Assembly (NCBI GenBank): GCA_050949825.1
Contig: JBMNGL010000003.1
Location: 186,001-250,000, forward strand
Origin: DTU019 sp050949825
GTDB lineage: Bacteria; Bacillota; Syntrophomonadia; Syntrophomonadales; Syntrophomonadaceae
Length of the DNA stretch: 64,000 nucleotides
Direction: 5' to 3'
This document shows, one piece after another, positions 43,472 to 52,439 of the stretch; position 1 is the first letter of the stretch; each line of letters opens with the position of its first letter. Below the pieces are notes generated by a model. It worked only from the letters and a program-made list of their open reading frames with translations. It ran no database searches and was not told the DNA's origin. The translations under genes were made by a program, and so were the position numbers.

Positions 43472-45001
43472 ATGAAAAGAAAATCTATAGTTTTTTTAAT
43501 CACCGCAGTGATGATGTTTACCATGATGGGGAGTTTGTCGGCATTCGCAGCCGATCTGCCGACAGGCGACAGCTTTGAGGCCCCTCAAAACCTAACGGTG
43601 GAGCTCAAGGAATGGGAAGATGGAAGACCCTATTTTGCGCTTAAGTGGCTGAATCCTCAAAGTATATGGGAATTGCAAAAATACGGTGTAGAACATGGCG
43701 AGTGGGGTGCGGGTTGCCAGATTGATGTAAAGGTCGGCAACGGACAATGGTGCTATGACGCGAGTGGAGAGCTTTTCGGGAATGGGCTTAATTTTGATGA
43801 AGAAGAATTTGATGAACCCGGAAATTATGTAACAGATGACGTTGTATTCGATCCAATACAATTGAACGAGAATCTTGGTGTGGACGGTACTGTCGATATC
43901 AAGACAAATGTCTATTATATCCGGGTGAGATACGCGTATGTAGATAATCAGGGTAGCGATGGCGAAGAACATTATATATACAGTCCATTTTCCAATGTTG
44001 CTTCTATCGGTACCGAAGCGTTCTACAAGGAAGCATCTGACTGGGCGACACCCGAACTTCAGAAAGCCAACGATCTCGGCCTGATCCCCGCCATATTAAA
44101 GGGCGCCGATATGACAAAACCGATCACGCGCGAGGAGTTTGCCGAGCTTGCGGTAGTGCTCTATGAAAGGGTTACGGACAAAAAAAGCGGGCCGGTTTCT
44201 CCAAACCCCTTTACGGACACGGCAAACCCGCAAATACTGAAGGCCTATAACCTCGGCATAACCTCAGGAACCTCACAAACCACCTTTTCGCCCAAAGTGC
44301 TTATTAACCGGGAACAATGCGCAGCCATGCTGTTCAGAGCAATTAAGGCCATTCACCCTCAAGGTGATTACAGCGTAGCGGGCGTTAAGGATTTCCCCGA
44401 CCAGAAGCATATTTCAAGCTGGGCGGTCGAAGCGACAAAATATATGAACAAAATCGGTGTTATTGCCGGCGACGCCCAGGGCAATTTTATGCCCAAGGCA
44501 ACCACGCCGAAACAGGAGTCCGCCGGTTACGGCATGGCAACGAGAGAGCAGGCCATAGCCTTATCGGTCAGAACACATGATAAAGCGCCGGAAATTAAAG
44601 CCTCCAGTGCGGACAATTCCAATCCCGTTGACAATTCGTCGGGAAAGGCGGCGGACAGCGACACCATATCTACGGATGCAGGAGCAAAATTACCGGATGG
44701 ATTTCCATCTGACCTGATATCTATATATGAGGGTGGCAAAATTACCTCTGTTGAGGAAAAATCATTTACCGGAGGACACAAAGGATATCTCGTAACTGTC
44801 GATCACACGGGGCAGAAGGACAGTGTGGTAAACGGCTTTTATTACAGCGTGATGGCGGATGCTAAAGATTTAGACGCAATGATCGGCATGCACTCTCACT
44901 ATTATGGTACAAAAGGCGGATACTGGATTGAGATTGACTTTTATCAGGAGCTCGGGGACGAATATAAGGGTTATGCAACGATCGGCTATTACAAAAAATA
45001 G
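43472..45001 (+). CDS. Secreted S-layer homology (SLH) domain protein
   Basis: Signal peptide ending LSAFAAD (about residue 27). A domain of 150 residues with an FN3-like look (APQNLTVELKEWEDGRPYFALKWLNP ... YYIRVRYAYVDNQG) is followed by three SLH units (about 186-375: FYKEASDWATPELQKANDLGLI; PFTDTANPQILKAYNLGITSGTSQTTFSPK; DFPDQKHISSWAVEATKYMNKIGVIAGD). A Ser/Asp linker leads to a C-terminal domain (about 405-509) with HSHYYGTKGGYWIEIDFYQ. It probably binds cell-wall polysaccharide through SLH. RBS ACGGAGG. Confidence 0.85.
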   Translation: MKRKSIVFLITAVMMFTMMGSLSAFAADLPTGDSFEAPQNLTVELKEWEDGRPYFALKWLNPQSIWELQKYGVEHGEWGAGCQIDVKVGNGQWCYDASGELFGNGLNFDEEEFDEPGNYVTDDVVFDPIQLNENLGVDGTVDIKTNVYYIRVRYAYVDNQGSDGEEHYIYSPFSNVASIGTEAFYKEASDWATPELQKANDLGLIPAILKGADMTKPITREEFAELAVVLYERVTDKKSGPVSPNPFTDTANPQILKAYNLGITSGTSQTTFSPKVLINREQCAAMLFRAIKAIHPQGDYSVAGVKDFPDQKHISSWAVEATKYMNKIGVIAGDAQGNFMPKATTPKQESAGYGMATREQAIALSVRTHDKAPEIKASSADNSNPVDNSSGKAADSDTISTDAGAKLPDGFPSDLISIYEGGKITSVEEKSFTGGHKGYLVTVDHTGQKDSVVNGFYYSVMADAKDLDAMIGMHSHYYGTKGGYWIEIDFYQELGDEYKGYATIGYYKK

Positions 45002-45440
45002 CGAATCAATCATTACAGAAATAAGTGGATTATAACGGGCATTGCCTTAAAGACGTATAAAAGCAAAGTCACTTTGGGCATTATCGGCTTAGCCAACGGT
45101 TTTGGCGGCGAGGCCAAACGGCTGCCGATTTTCGGGAAATACGACATTTACAATGAAATATCTGCGGAGAATTTTTTACACATAAACAGGATGACGGAAA
45201 TCCCTAGTTTGTTTCCGGCATCAGGGATGGATGTGAGATATGCGTATCCGTTGCGATTAGCACGGGAAACAGCGTGGAGATTTTTGTCCAACCGTATGAA
45301 GAGTATTAATTAGAAAATAGATTTTAATTCACGCGGATCGCGTCATGTGTAGGGAACGGCCCCTGTGCCGTTCCGCCATGGGTTAGAAACAAAATACGGG
45401 GTTATTAAAAAAACAATTTAACTGAGATTATCGCTCTCGT

Positions 45441-45496
45441 CTATTTTCATAAATGGTTGCGTGTCCCGCACTCATGAAGGGTTAATAAGAAAATAG
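45441..45496 (+). repeat. Leader motif, copy 1
   Basis: TATTTTCATaaaTGGTTGCGT, then CATGaaGGGTTAATaA. The ends CTATTTTC and GAAAATAG are inverted repeats, so it can form a hairpin. A second copy lies 120 bases downstream. Confidence 0.5.
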
Positions 45497-45613
45497 GTGC
45501 TGATAACGAAGTTGTCTTGTAAATAACTTCGAATTGAGAACTTGATTAGTTGTCTAGAGTGAGGGGTAAGGGGTTAGGGGTAAGGATAATTAATCCTGCC
45601 AACTGAATATACC

Positions 45614-45660
45614 GATTTTCATTTGTGGTTGCGTCTGCCAGACATGGCTGGTTAATTAAT
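45614..45660 (+). repeat. Leader motif, copy 2
   Basis: GATTTTCATttgTGGTTGCGT, then CATGgctGGTTAATtA, directly before the AGGAGG of the 1491-residue surface protein. Shared blocks with copy 1 are TTTTCAT, TGGTTGCGT, CATG and GGTTAAT. Confidence 0.5.
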
Positions 45661-45675
45661 TAGGAGGGAATTAAA

Positions 45676-48600
45676 ATGAAGCGAATTATCTCAATAGCAC
45701 TATGCTTTATGCTGGTGTTTACACTGTGCCCGTCCGTATTCGCGGCGGGTGACACCATGACATGGACTGGGACGTCAAGTGGTAATTGGAATGTAGCCGG
45801 CAACTGGAACCCGGAGCAAGTACCCGGTCTTGGGGATACAGCTGTCATCCCCGCATCCACAGTAGCGACGGTAGTTTACGACACTACGTCCGTAACACTG
45901 GACTGCTTCGGGGAAGTATCGGTGGAATCAGGCAAAACCCTTTGGCTTACCGGCACTTCCTACCTGAAAGGCGGAAAACTGAGCGGGGATGGAAACGTCA
46001 CAATAAAGGATGACAGCAACTTGCTGTGGAGCGGCGGAACCATTGAGGGAAGCGGTACATTTACCGTGGCAGATAACACCCGGTTAGTCATAGATACCAC
46101 CCGCGATGTAGGCATGAGCCGCCCTTTGGAGAATAACGGGCAGGTAATGTTAACTAACGGAGAACTTTTGCTTATGGGAGGCGGTACTGGCACAGGGACT
46201 TTCACAGTTTCAGGTGGCGCTTATCTACATTTTCGGCAAGGCAACTATTCCATTGGTGGGGATTTTGTAAATAGCGGCGAAATGACCATATGGAATAAGT
46301 CGTCCGTCTGTTTCGACGCCGATTACTGGCAGGAAGACGAAAGCACCCTGGTCCTGAAAGTCTGGGGGGACGGGTCAGACCAGTATTGCAAGCTCGACGT
46401 TGCCGGTGCGGCGACACTGGGCGGCATATTGGAAATTGATTTCATAAAAGAGTATGCCCCTTCACCGGGCGACAGCTTTGAGATCGTGACCTGCGGCTCA
46501 AGGGCAAATGAATTTTCCGAAATCAGAAATAATATGGAGGATGTAGGTATCACCTTAGTACCTACCTATACTGAAACCGGCCTTACGCTGACTGTAAGTG
46601 GCGGGGCGGCGAAGGTCTGGGAAGTAGCAAATGCCACGCAACTGGAAGCTGCTTTGAACGGCTTCGAGAGCGGCGATACCATCAAACTGCTCGACAATAT
46701 TACCTACACCTCACCCATCGCAATAGATGGCAAGACCATCTACTTCGAACTGGGGGACTATAATCTTTGGGTCGATACCAGCGAAGATTCAAGTGTTTAT
46801 GAAGTACTCACAGTAAAAAATGGCGGCAAAGTAAACCTTGCTGGTACAGGAGCGGGCAAGTTCAACATAACGAGCTCTTCCTCTAACCTTTGGGATGGCG
46901 TACGGGTTCTCGGCGCGAACTCGGAAGTCACAGTAAATAATGTGGATGTGACAGGCGAAAGCGCCACCGGCGTATATGCGAAAGATGGTAAGGTGGTTAT
47001 AAACGGTGACATAACGGCAGGTCATAGAGGCGTAGTCACAGCCGTAGTCGACGGTACATCGGTTACTGTGAACGGGAATATCGCCGTGCTCGGCAATGGG
47101 GCCGAAGGTGAAGGAATCTATGCGGATGAGAAAACCGCCGTTTATGTCACCGGTGATGTAACTGTTCAGGGAACCGACTGTATTGGCGTTCATGCGGATG
47201 GCGGAACCATTGAAGTAGGCGGGGATGTGGTGTCATCCGGCATAGGCGCAAAGGCTGGGTCAAGATATACTGAAGGGAATGGAGCGGTGAAGATTGACGG
47301 CAGTCTTTCGGCGGGAATCCCATTTATCATAGTTGGAACCACCGAAAAAACTGCTGCCGAGATAACCGAACCGACTACTCTGGACGGCTTTCTCACTTAC
47401 TCGGACGGCGGCAGCAATGTTTGGATTGGGAGCGTAGGCGGTCCTGCGGAGTTTGCTGGCGGCGATGGCAGTGAGGATAATCCCTATCTTATCGCCACAG
47501 CGGATCACCTTAACAATGTCCGCAACCACCTTAACAAGCACTTCAGGCAAACAGCGAATATAAACCTGAGCGGCTACAGTACCGGCGAAGGCTGGGAGCC
47601 GATAGGCATGTCGGACGATTTCACCGGCAGTTTTGACGGCGGCGGGCATACCATCAGCGGCCTTGTTATTAACCGTCCGGCTCAAGACGATATAGGCTTG
47701 TTCGGTTATGCCGAAACAACGGCAAAAATTCGGAATCTCGGGCTGGTGGGCGTAAATGTAACCGGATGTAATTATGTCGGCGGCCTGGTGGGAGGGAACC
47801 GTGGTCTGGTTACCAACTCATATGTGACAGGCGATGTAACCGGAAGTAATTATGTCGGCGGTCTGGTGGGACAGAATTATGGTTCGATCGCCGATTCTTA
47901 CGCTGTGGGTAATGTAGAAGGTCTATATCGCGTCGGAGGTCTTGTAGGAATTAACTATGATGAGGGAAATATCGATAAATCTTACGCCACCGGCACTGTG
48001 AAAGGTACCGAAACGGGCACTAATTATACCTATGTCGGCGGTTTGGTGGGAAGCAACATCGGGTCGGTTAGCAATTCTTTTGCCAGAGGAGCCGTATCCG
48101 GACAGGAAGACGTTGGCGGCCTGGCCGGGTATAACTCGGGCTCGATTACCAATTCTTATGCGACCGGTGCAATATCTGGGGATAGTTATATCGGCGGCCT
48201 GGTAGGATTCAATCATTCTGAGGGTACCATTACGGGCAGCTACTGGGACACCGAAACATCAAGTCAGACATCTTCAGACGGCGGCACAGGCAAGACCACA
48301 ACAGAGATGAAACAGAAGGTGACTTTTGAGAACTGGGATTTTATAACGATTTGGGATATGAACGCCGGCGATAATGACGGATACCCATTCCTGAGATGGC
48401 AGAATACAGAAGCGGTCACCGCCCCCGCCGCGCCGCAGAGCTTCGCCGCCACCTCCGGCGATGGTCAGGTGGCGTTAAGTTGGAGCGCTCCGGCCAGCGA
48501 CGGGGGCAGGGCGATTACAAAATATCAGGTGTCGAAAGACAACGGCGTAAACTGGACGGATGCGGGATTGAATACTTCCCACACCTTCACCGGCTTGACC

Positions 48601-50151
48601 AACGGCACGGCGTACACCTTCAAGGTGCGGGCGGTCAACAGTGTTGGCAACGGAGCTGAGGCAAGCGCAGCGGCTACTCCGACATCCACGCCGGCGACAG
48701 CCTACACGGTGACCGTAAACGGCAGCTATGCGGGAACCAGCGGCGCAGATCAATACGCCCCTGGCGCACAGGTCTCCATCCACGCCGGCAGCAGGAGCAA
48801 TTACAGCTTCACCGGTTGGACTTCTCCGGATGGTGTGCCCTTTGCGAATATAAACAATGCGACAACCACCTTTATCATGCCTGCCAAAAACGTAACGGTT
48901 ACCGCCAATTGGAGCTATAAGGGCAGCTCCGGCAGTTCAGGCGGCGAGAGCAGCACTCCCACAACTCCGGCAGCTCCAGCAGCCCCGGCTTATAAAGCGG
49001 ATGTAAAAATAGAAAACGGCACTGAAACGACGCTCCCGGTCACGGTTGACAAGGATGCTGGAACCGCCTCTGTAGACGCAGGTTCCCAAGGTTTAGATCA
49101 GGGAGGAACCATCATCACGATACCCCGGGTTCCCGACGTTGACACCTATTCGGTCGGCATACCGGTTCCGGACTTGTCAACGAGTGATATTCAGGGAACA
49201 CTGACTGTCAACACAGACGCGGGGAACATTACGGTCCCGTCCAATATGCTGACAGGAGTATCAGGTATCAGCGGAAGTAAAGCGGAGATTGCCATCGGTC
49301 AGGGAGATAAATCAAGCCTGCCGGAGGATATCAGGGACGCCATCGGCGACAGGCCGCTTATACAGATCTCACTATCTATCGACGGAAAGCAGACCGACTG
49401 GAGTAATCCCAACGCGCCTGTAACGGTGAGTATACCCTATACCCCGACTGCGGCGGAGCTCGCCAACCCCGAAAGCATCGTTGTATGGTACATCGACGGC
49501 AGCGGCAACGTGGTATCGGTACCCAACGGTCGCTACGATCCTGCGACAGGCATGGTTACCTTCACCACCACCCATTTCAGCGACTATGCAGTGGCGTATA
49601 ACAAAGTAAGCTTCAAGGATGTGGCTGAAAGCGCATGGTACAGCAAGGCTGTAGGCTTTATCTCCGCAAGGGAGATCACCACAGGTACGGGAGGCGGCAA
49701 TTTCAGTCCGGAAGCGAGGCTGACAAGGGGACAGTTCATCGTCATGCTGATGAAAGCCTATGACATAGCGCCAAATGCAAACCCGAAAGATAATTTTTCG
49801 GATGCGGGGGGCACTTATTATACCGGCTATCTGGCGGCAGCAAAACGCTTAAGCATATCCAACGGTGTTGGAAACAATATGTTCGCACCGGAGAAGGAGA
49901 TTACACGGCAGGAGATGTTCACCTTGCTGTACAACGCCCTCAAGGTCATCGGGCAACTGCCGCAGGGCGATTCCGACAAGACGCTCTCCGATTTTACCGA
50001 CGCCGGTCAGATCGACTCATGGGCAAAAGAAGCCATGACACTGCTGGTTAAAACAGGAACTATTGGAGGTAATGCTGGAAAGTTAAATCCGACAAGTACA
50101 ACCACCAGGGCAGAAATGGCTCAAGTGCTGTATAATCTGCTGTCAAAATAG
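45676..50151 (+). CDS. Giant mosaic surface protein with GLUG repeats, FN3, and three SLH domains
   Basis: 1491 residues. Signal peptide ending SVFAAG. Residues 30-300 resemble a beta-helix lectin/autotransporter-like region (WTGTSSGNWNVAGNWNPE). 310-600 are further beta-helix repeats. 625-910 hold GLUG-type repeats of the form YVGGLVGxNxGxIxNSYATG, about seven copies. 916-1000 is an FN3 domain (APQSFAATSGDGQVALSWSAP). 1010-1080 is an InlB-type repeat (FTGWTSPDGVPF). A Ser/Pro linker and a 200-residue beta domain follow. Three SLH units end the protein (from about 1311: FKDVAESAWYSKAVGFISAREITTG). It is probably held on the wall by SLH and acts in adhesion or aggregation. Confidence 0.88.
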   Translation: MKRIISIALCFMLVFTLCPSVFAAGDTMTWTGTSSGNWNVAGNWNPEQVPGLGDTAVIPASTVATVVYDTTSVTLDCFGEVSVESGKTLWLTGTSYLKGGKLSGDGNVTIKDDSNLLWSGGTIEGSGTFTVADNTRLVIDTTRDVGMSRPLENNGQVMLTNGELLLMGGGTGTGTFTVSGGAYLHFRQGNYSIGGDFVNSGEMTIWNKSSVCFDADYWQEDESTLVLKVWGDGSDQYCKLDVAGAATLGGILEIDFIKEYAPSPGDSFEIVTCGSRANEFSEIRNNMEDVGITLVPTYTETGLTLTVSGGAAKVWEVANATQLEAALNGFESGDTIKLLDNITYTSPIAIDGKTIYFELGDYNLWVDTSEDSSVYEVLTVKNGGKVNLAGTGAGKFNITSSSSNLWDGVRVLGANSEVTVNNVDVTGESATGVYAKDGKVVINGDITAGHRGVVTAVVDGTSVTVNGNIAVLGNGAEGEGIYADEKTAVYVTGDVTVQGTDCIGVHADGGTIEVGGDVVSSGIGAKAGSRYTEGNGAVKIDGSLSAGIPFIIVGTTEKTAAEITEPTTLDGFLTYSDGGSNVWIGSVGGPAEFAGGDGSEDNPYLIATADHLNNVRNHLNKHFRQTANINLSGYSTGEGWEPIGMSDDFTGSFDGGGHTISGLVINRPAQDDIGLFGYAETTAKIRNLGLVGVNVTGCNYVGGLVGGNRGLVTNSYVTGDVTGSNYVGGLVGQNYGSIADSYAVGNVEGLYRVGGLVGINYDEGNIDKSYATGTVKGTETGTNYTYVGGLVGSNIGSVSNSFARGAVSGQEDVGGLAGYNSGSITNSYATGAISGDSYIGGLVGFNHSEGTITGSYWDTETSSQTSSDGGTGKTTTEMKQKVTFENWDFITIWDMNAGDNDGYPFLRWQNTEAVTAPAAPQSFAATSGDGQVALSWSAPASDGGRAITKYQVSKDNGVNWTDAGLNTSHTFTGLTNGTAYTFKVRAVNSVGNGAEASAAATPTSTPATAYTVTVNGSYAGTSGADQYAPGAQVSIHAGSRSNYSFTGWTSPDGVPFANINNATTTFIMPAKNVTVTANWSYKGSSGSSGGESSTPTTPAAPAAPAYKADVKIENGTETTLPVTVDKDAGTASVDAGSQGLDQGGTIITIPRVPDVDTYSVGIPVPDLSTSDIQGTLTVNTDAGNITVPSNMLTGVSGISGSKAEIAIGQGDKSSLPEDIRDAIGDRPLIQISLSIDGKQTDWSNPNAPVTVSIPYTPTAAELANPESIVVWYIDGSGNVVSVPNGRYDPATGMVTFTTTHFSDYAVAYNKVSFKDVAESAWYSKAVGFISAREITTGTGGGNFSPEARLTRGQFIVMLMKAYDIAPNANPKDNFSDAGGTYYTGYLAAAKRLSISNGVGNNMFAPEKEITRQEMFTLLYNALKVIGQLPQGDSDKTLSDFTDAGQIDSWAKEAMTLLVKTGTIGGNAGKLNPTSTTTRAEMAQVLYNLLSK

Positions 50152-50182
50152 ATGTTGTGCATCGCGAATTAAAACTACATAA

Positions 50183-50272
50183 ATGATGCAAAGGGCAAAC
50201 CCGGTGAAAACCGGGGACGCAAAGCCAAAGGGTCTACGATGGCGAAAGCCATTATGATAGCCTGGTTGCCAG
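50183..50272 (+). promoter_or_regulatory. c-di-GMP-I (GEMM) riboswitch aptamer, without a clear downstream gene
   Basis: The core GATGCAAAGGGCAAACCCGG, the tetraloop GTGAAAAC region, GGGACGCAAAGCC, GGGTCTAC and ATAGCCTGGTTGCC match the c-di-GMP-I aptamer. It starts 32 bases after the stop of the giant surface gene and is followed by a terminator, then by repeats and an intron remnant rather than by a gene. Normally this aptamer sits in a 5' leader of a surface, motility or c-di-GMP gene. Confidence 0.88.
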
Positions 50273-50289
50273 AAGCTGCAGGCAAAGGT

Positions 50290-50316
50290 CCGCCCTCGAA
50301 AAGGGCGGGCTTTTGT
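50290..50316 (+). terminator. Terminator after the c-di-GMP aptamer
   Basis: CCGCCC-tcgaaaa-GGGCGG then GCTTTTG. Likely the switch output for the aptamer, and also the end of the upstream gene. Confidence 0.85.
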
Positions 50317-50332
50317 TCAATAGCGACACAAG

Positions 50333-50402
50333 GACACAAGGGGACGTTTTTGTAGTGTCATTAAGCCCTTTTAATGATATTGAAACCTTGACCGGTCAGG
50401 CG
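50333..50402 (+). repeat. 70-bp dispersed repeat, copy 1
   Basis: Begins GACACAAGGGGACGTTTTTG and ends TTGACCGGTCAGGCG. It matches 52511-52580 at 66 of 70 positions by my count. GACAC near the start and GTGTC near base 25 form a hairpin. Confidence 0.85.
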
Positions 50403-50439
50403 GGATAGGGAGTGTAAATCCTTCTGTGTAAATGGAATA

Positions 50440-50672
50440 ATCCACCATATATTTGTTGCCTTCTGCTGGACGTACGGCATCGGCCTCCTCACACACACAC
50501 ATTTCGGGGCTCATTCCCTTCAGCCTCTGGCTTTCGGCCCATTACCTCGCCTGCCTACGCTTAAACGCTTCTGTTGCCAGTTGCGCTTCAAGGCTGGCTA
50601 CGAGTGGTTGGCTAGTCCTTTCTCGGCGGGCTTCTCACCCACTATATGTCACGACCTTGCTCGGTCGCTCAC
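50440..50672 (-). mobile_element. Group II intron 5' domain remnant
   Basis: The minus strand from 50672 begins GTGAGCGACC with a hairpin GACC-GAGCAA-GGTC, then GTGGGTGAGAAGCCCGCC, GGACTAGCC, ACTCGTAGCC, TTAAGCGTAGGCAGGCGAGG and GGGAATGAGCCCCGAA. This is the look of group II intron domain I from Clostridia. Only the 5' portion is here; there is no reverse transcriptase or domain V. The repeat motif GACACAAGG-GGGGAC lies directly before the intron start. Assigned by resemblance. Confidence 0.5.
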
Positions 50673-50761
50673 GTCCCCTTCCTTGTGTCTCCCCCTTAGC
50701 AAACCGATTGCATTTCGCAATACATTTTGGTATATTTGTGGCAGGACAGGAGGTGTTCGTT

Positions 50762-51067
50762 ATGGCAAGAACATCAAATATATTCGCCCGTGTCGAGCCG
50801 GAAGTCAAAGAACAGGCGGAGCTTATTTTAGAGCAGCTTGGTATACCGATGTCAAACGCAATCAGACTTTTCCTCAAACAGATTGTGCTTCAACGGGGTA
50901 TTCCCTTTGAATTGAAGCTCCCGCAAAGCAAACCACTATCAGTGATTATGCTTACCGAGGAGCAATTTAATACTGAGATTGAGAATGGGCTGGCTGATGT
51001 GGCCGCCGGAAGAGTCGTTTCTGCGGAAAACGTCGCCGACAGAATGCGTCGGGACTATGGCATATGA
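50762..51067 (+). CDS. RelB/DinJ-type antitoxin
   Basis: 101 residues. The N-terminus MARTSNIFARVEPEVKEQAELILEQLGIPMSNAIRLFLKQIVLQRGIPFEL is a ribbon-helix-helix DNA-binding domain of the DinJ/RelB family. The C-terminal part (LTEEQFNTEIENGLADVAAGRVV) would wrap the toxin. ATG at 50762 with GGAGGTG. Its stop overlaps the toxin start by four bases. The partner toxin is frameshifted. Confidence 0.92.
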   Translation: MARTSNIFARVEPEVKEQAELILEQLGIPMSNAIRLFLKQIVLQRGIPFELKLPQSKPLSVIMLTEEQFNTEIENGLADVAAGRVVSAENVADRMRRDYGI

Positions 51068-51392
51068 GCGAATGGAAGGTAGTTTACACCGAGCAAGCGG
51101 AGCGCGACTTGCACACTATATTCGAGTATATTGCATTTTCCCTGCTCGAGCCGGAAATTGCAGAAAATCAATCGCGGCGGATCATGGACGCGATCGCAAA
51201 ACTGAATAAAATGCCGCTGCGGTATCCCCTTTACGAAAAAGAGCCGTTAAACAGCAAAGGCTTGCGGGTTTTGCCAGTAGACAACTATTTGGCGATCTGC
51301 CTGTGGAAACAAAAACGACGGTCGCGGTTATCCGCATTATGTATGGCGGACGTGATATTGAAGAAAAGCTGCGGCAAACGGAGGTCGAGTAG
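51064..51392 (+). pseudogene. RelE/ParE-type toxin, frameshifted
   Basis: The protein begins MSEWKVVYTEQAERDLHTIFEYIAFSLLEPEIAENQSRRI, typical of the RelE/ParE fold. After LRVLPVDNYLAICL (near 51302) the correct continuation is in the next frame: VETKTTVAVIRIMYGGRDIEEKLRQTEVE to a stop at 51392. In the original frame it runs on as an unrelated Arg/Lys-rich tail to 51438. One missing base explains this. The lost segment RIMYGGRD carries residues usually needed for activity, so the toxin is probably inactive unless the base is a sequencing error. Confidence 0.88.
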
Positions 51393-51454
51393 ACTCGGGG
51401 CACACAAGGGGACTACCTTTGTTCGCGCTACTATGTAAATAGGGTGTATGCTTT

Positions 51455-52048
51455 ATGGCTAATAAGTTACTCAACTTCATAGTAATAGCGTTGCTTTTCA
51501 TATTTGTAACCTTAACGAAATTTTCGGGCTTTAGATTTAGGTTTTCCTTATATAGCGTTTTTGTTTTGCCGGTTGTTTATTTATGGTATAAATTCAAAAA
51601 ACAAGCTGATAATTTAGGTGACTGGTATATTGACAAAACTGTTTTATTAATTTTATCTCCTGTTATTATTTTTGTAACAGCATATTCTTATGCTGCAACC
51701 GAAGGTTCAAACTTAAAGATAGTTTTAATAGCAACATTGAACGCCATTTTGATTTCTATGCTGTTTTCCTTATATAAGGATAAAGACGGGGATTTTAAAG
51801 TGACTTTGACCTTAATAAAATCCCTGTCGGATGATGTCCTTACTCAAGTATTGAACACTTTGGAGGAATCGGAGCAAAAGCTCATTATACAAAGATTTGG
51901 CCTGGTAAATGGAAAAACCCTCACAATAGCCGCTTTATCTAGTTATTATAGTATGGATACCACCGATTTAAAGGATTGGCTAATTTTAGTGGATAATAAA
52001 TTATTTAAGAGCATTAAAGCTAGAAACGTGGAGAAACGTGGTGCCTGA
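51455..52048 (+). CDS. Four-helix membrane protein with a sigma-region-4-like C-terminal domain
   Basis: 197 residues. Four hydrophobic segments lie at about 5-22, 30-47, 62-80 and 87-107. The cytoplasmic tail (about 128-190) reads LEESEQKLIIQRFGLVNGKTLTIAALSSYYSMDTTDLKDWLILVDNKLFKSI. This follows the pattern of sigma factor region 4 (acidic helix, RFGL-x-GK-x-LT, HTH, then LFK). No sigma region 2 or zinc site is present. The gene is much richer in A+T than its neighbours and has only a weak ribosome site. I know no named family with this layout. Confidence 0.6.
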   Translation: MANKLLNFIVIALLFIFVTLTKFSGFRFRFSLYSVFVLPVVYLWYKFKKQADNLGDWYIDKTVLLILSPVIIFVTAYSYAATEGSNLKIVLIATLNAILISMLFSLYKDKDGDFKVTLTLIKSLSDDVLTQVLNTLEESEQKLIIQRFGLVNGKTLTIAALSSYYSMDTTDLKDWLILVDNKLFKSIKARNVEKRGA

Positions 52049-52097
52049 CACCAACTTACCACTAGCGCCACAAGGGAAAACAAAAGGAGAAAACCAG

Positions 52098-52439
52098 ATG
52101 CTAAAAAAACGTATTTCTGTATCTCAGAAACGCCAGATAACCATACCGATAGAGTTCTATAACAGCGTTGGCATTGATAAGGAAGTAGAATGCTATGTCC
52201 AAAACAATACTATCGTTATCCGCCCCGTTCGAGATAGTGGCGGAGAATTTGATGAACAGATCCTGGCTGATTTAATAGCCCAAGGTCTCTCAGGCCAAGA
52301 GCTTCTCAATAAGTTTAGAGAAACCCGTCGGCAAATCCGCCCCGCTGTTGAACGCTTGCTTGATGAAGCCCGTCTTGCTGCTCAGGACAAAGCGTCAGGT
52401 AAAACCTATGAAGATGTTTTTGGCTCAGAGGCAGACTAA
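52098..52439 (+). CDS. AbrB/SpoVT-type antitoxin
   Basis: 113 residues from ATG at 52098 (AAAGGAGAAA site). The N-terminal 50 residues form a swapped-hairpin AbrB fold: ISVSQKRQITIPIEFYNSVGIDKEVECYVQNNTIVIRP. The C-terminal part is acidic and helical, as in antitoxins that bind RelE-like partners (RPAVERLLDEARLAAQDKA ... TYEDVF). Its stop overlaps the start of a truncated toxin gene by one base (TAATG). Confidence 0.88.
   Translation: MLKKRISVSQKRQITIPIEFYNSVGIDKEVECYVQNNTIVIRPVRDSGGEFDEQILADLIAQGLSGQELLNKFRETRRQIRPAVERLLDEARLAAQDKASGKTYEDVFGSEAD

Larger units (their letters stand above)
45002..45675. other. 674-bp intergenic region with hairpin and a repeated motif
   Basis: No gene with a ribosome site was found. 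It holds a hairpin GGAACGGC/GCCGTTCC at 45353-45374, a purine-rich GGGGTTAGGGGTAAGG stretch near 45570, and two diverged copies of one ~50-bp motif (separate entries) ahead of the large surface protein gene. Confidence 0.5.

Noticed and set aside
44527..44781. Minus-strand frame within the SLH exoprotein
   Set aside because: Shadow of a GC-rich coding region without start signal.
45074..45313. 79-residue plus-strand frame between the two SLH genes
   Set aside because: TTG start without a ribosome site, no domain or signal; kept only as intergenic sequence.
45560..45590. GGGGTTAGGGGTAAGG stretch as a G-quadruplex
   Set aside because: Only short G runs in a single interrupted block; no clear quadruplex pattern of four G-tracts with conserved loops.
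50453..50761. N-terminal extension of the RelB antitoxin
   Set aside because: The extension is a translation of the intron-like antisense sequence; the ATG at 50762 has its own ribosome site.
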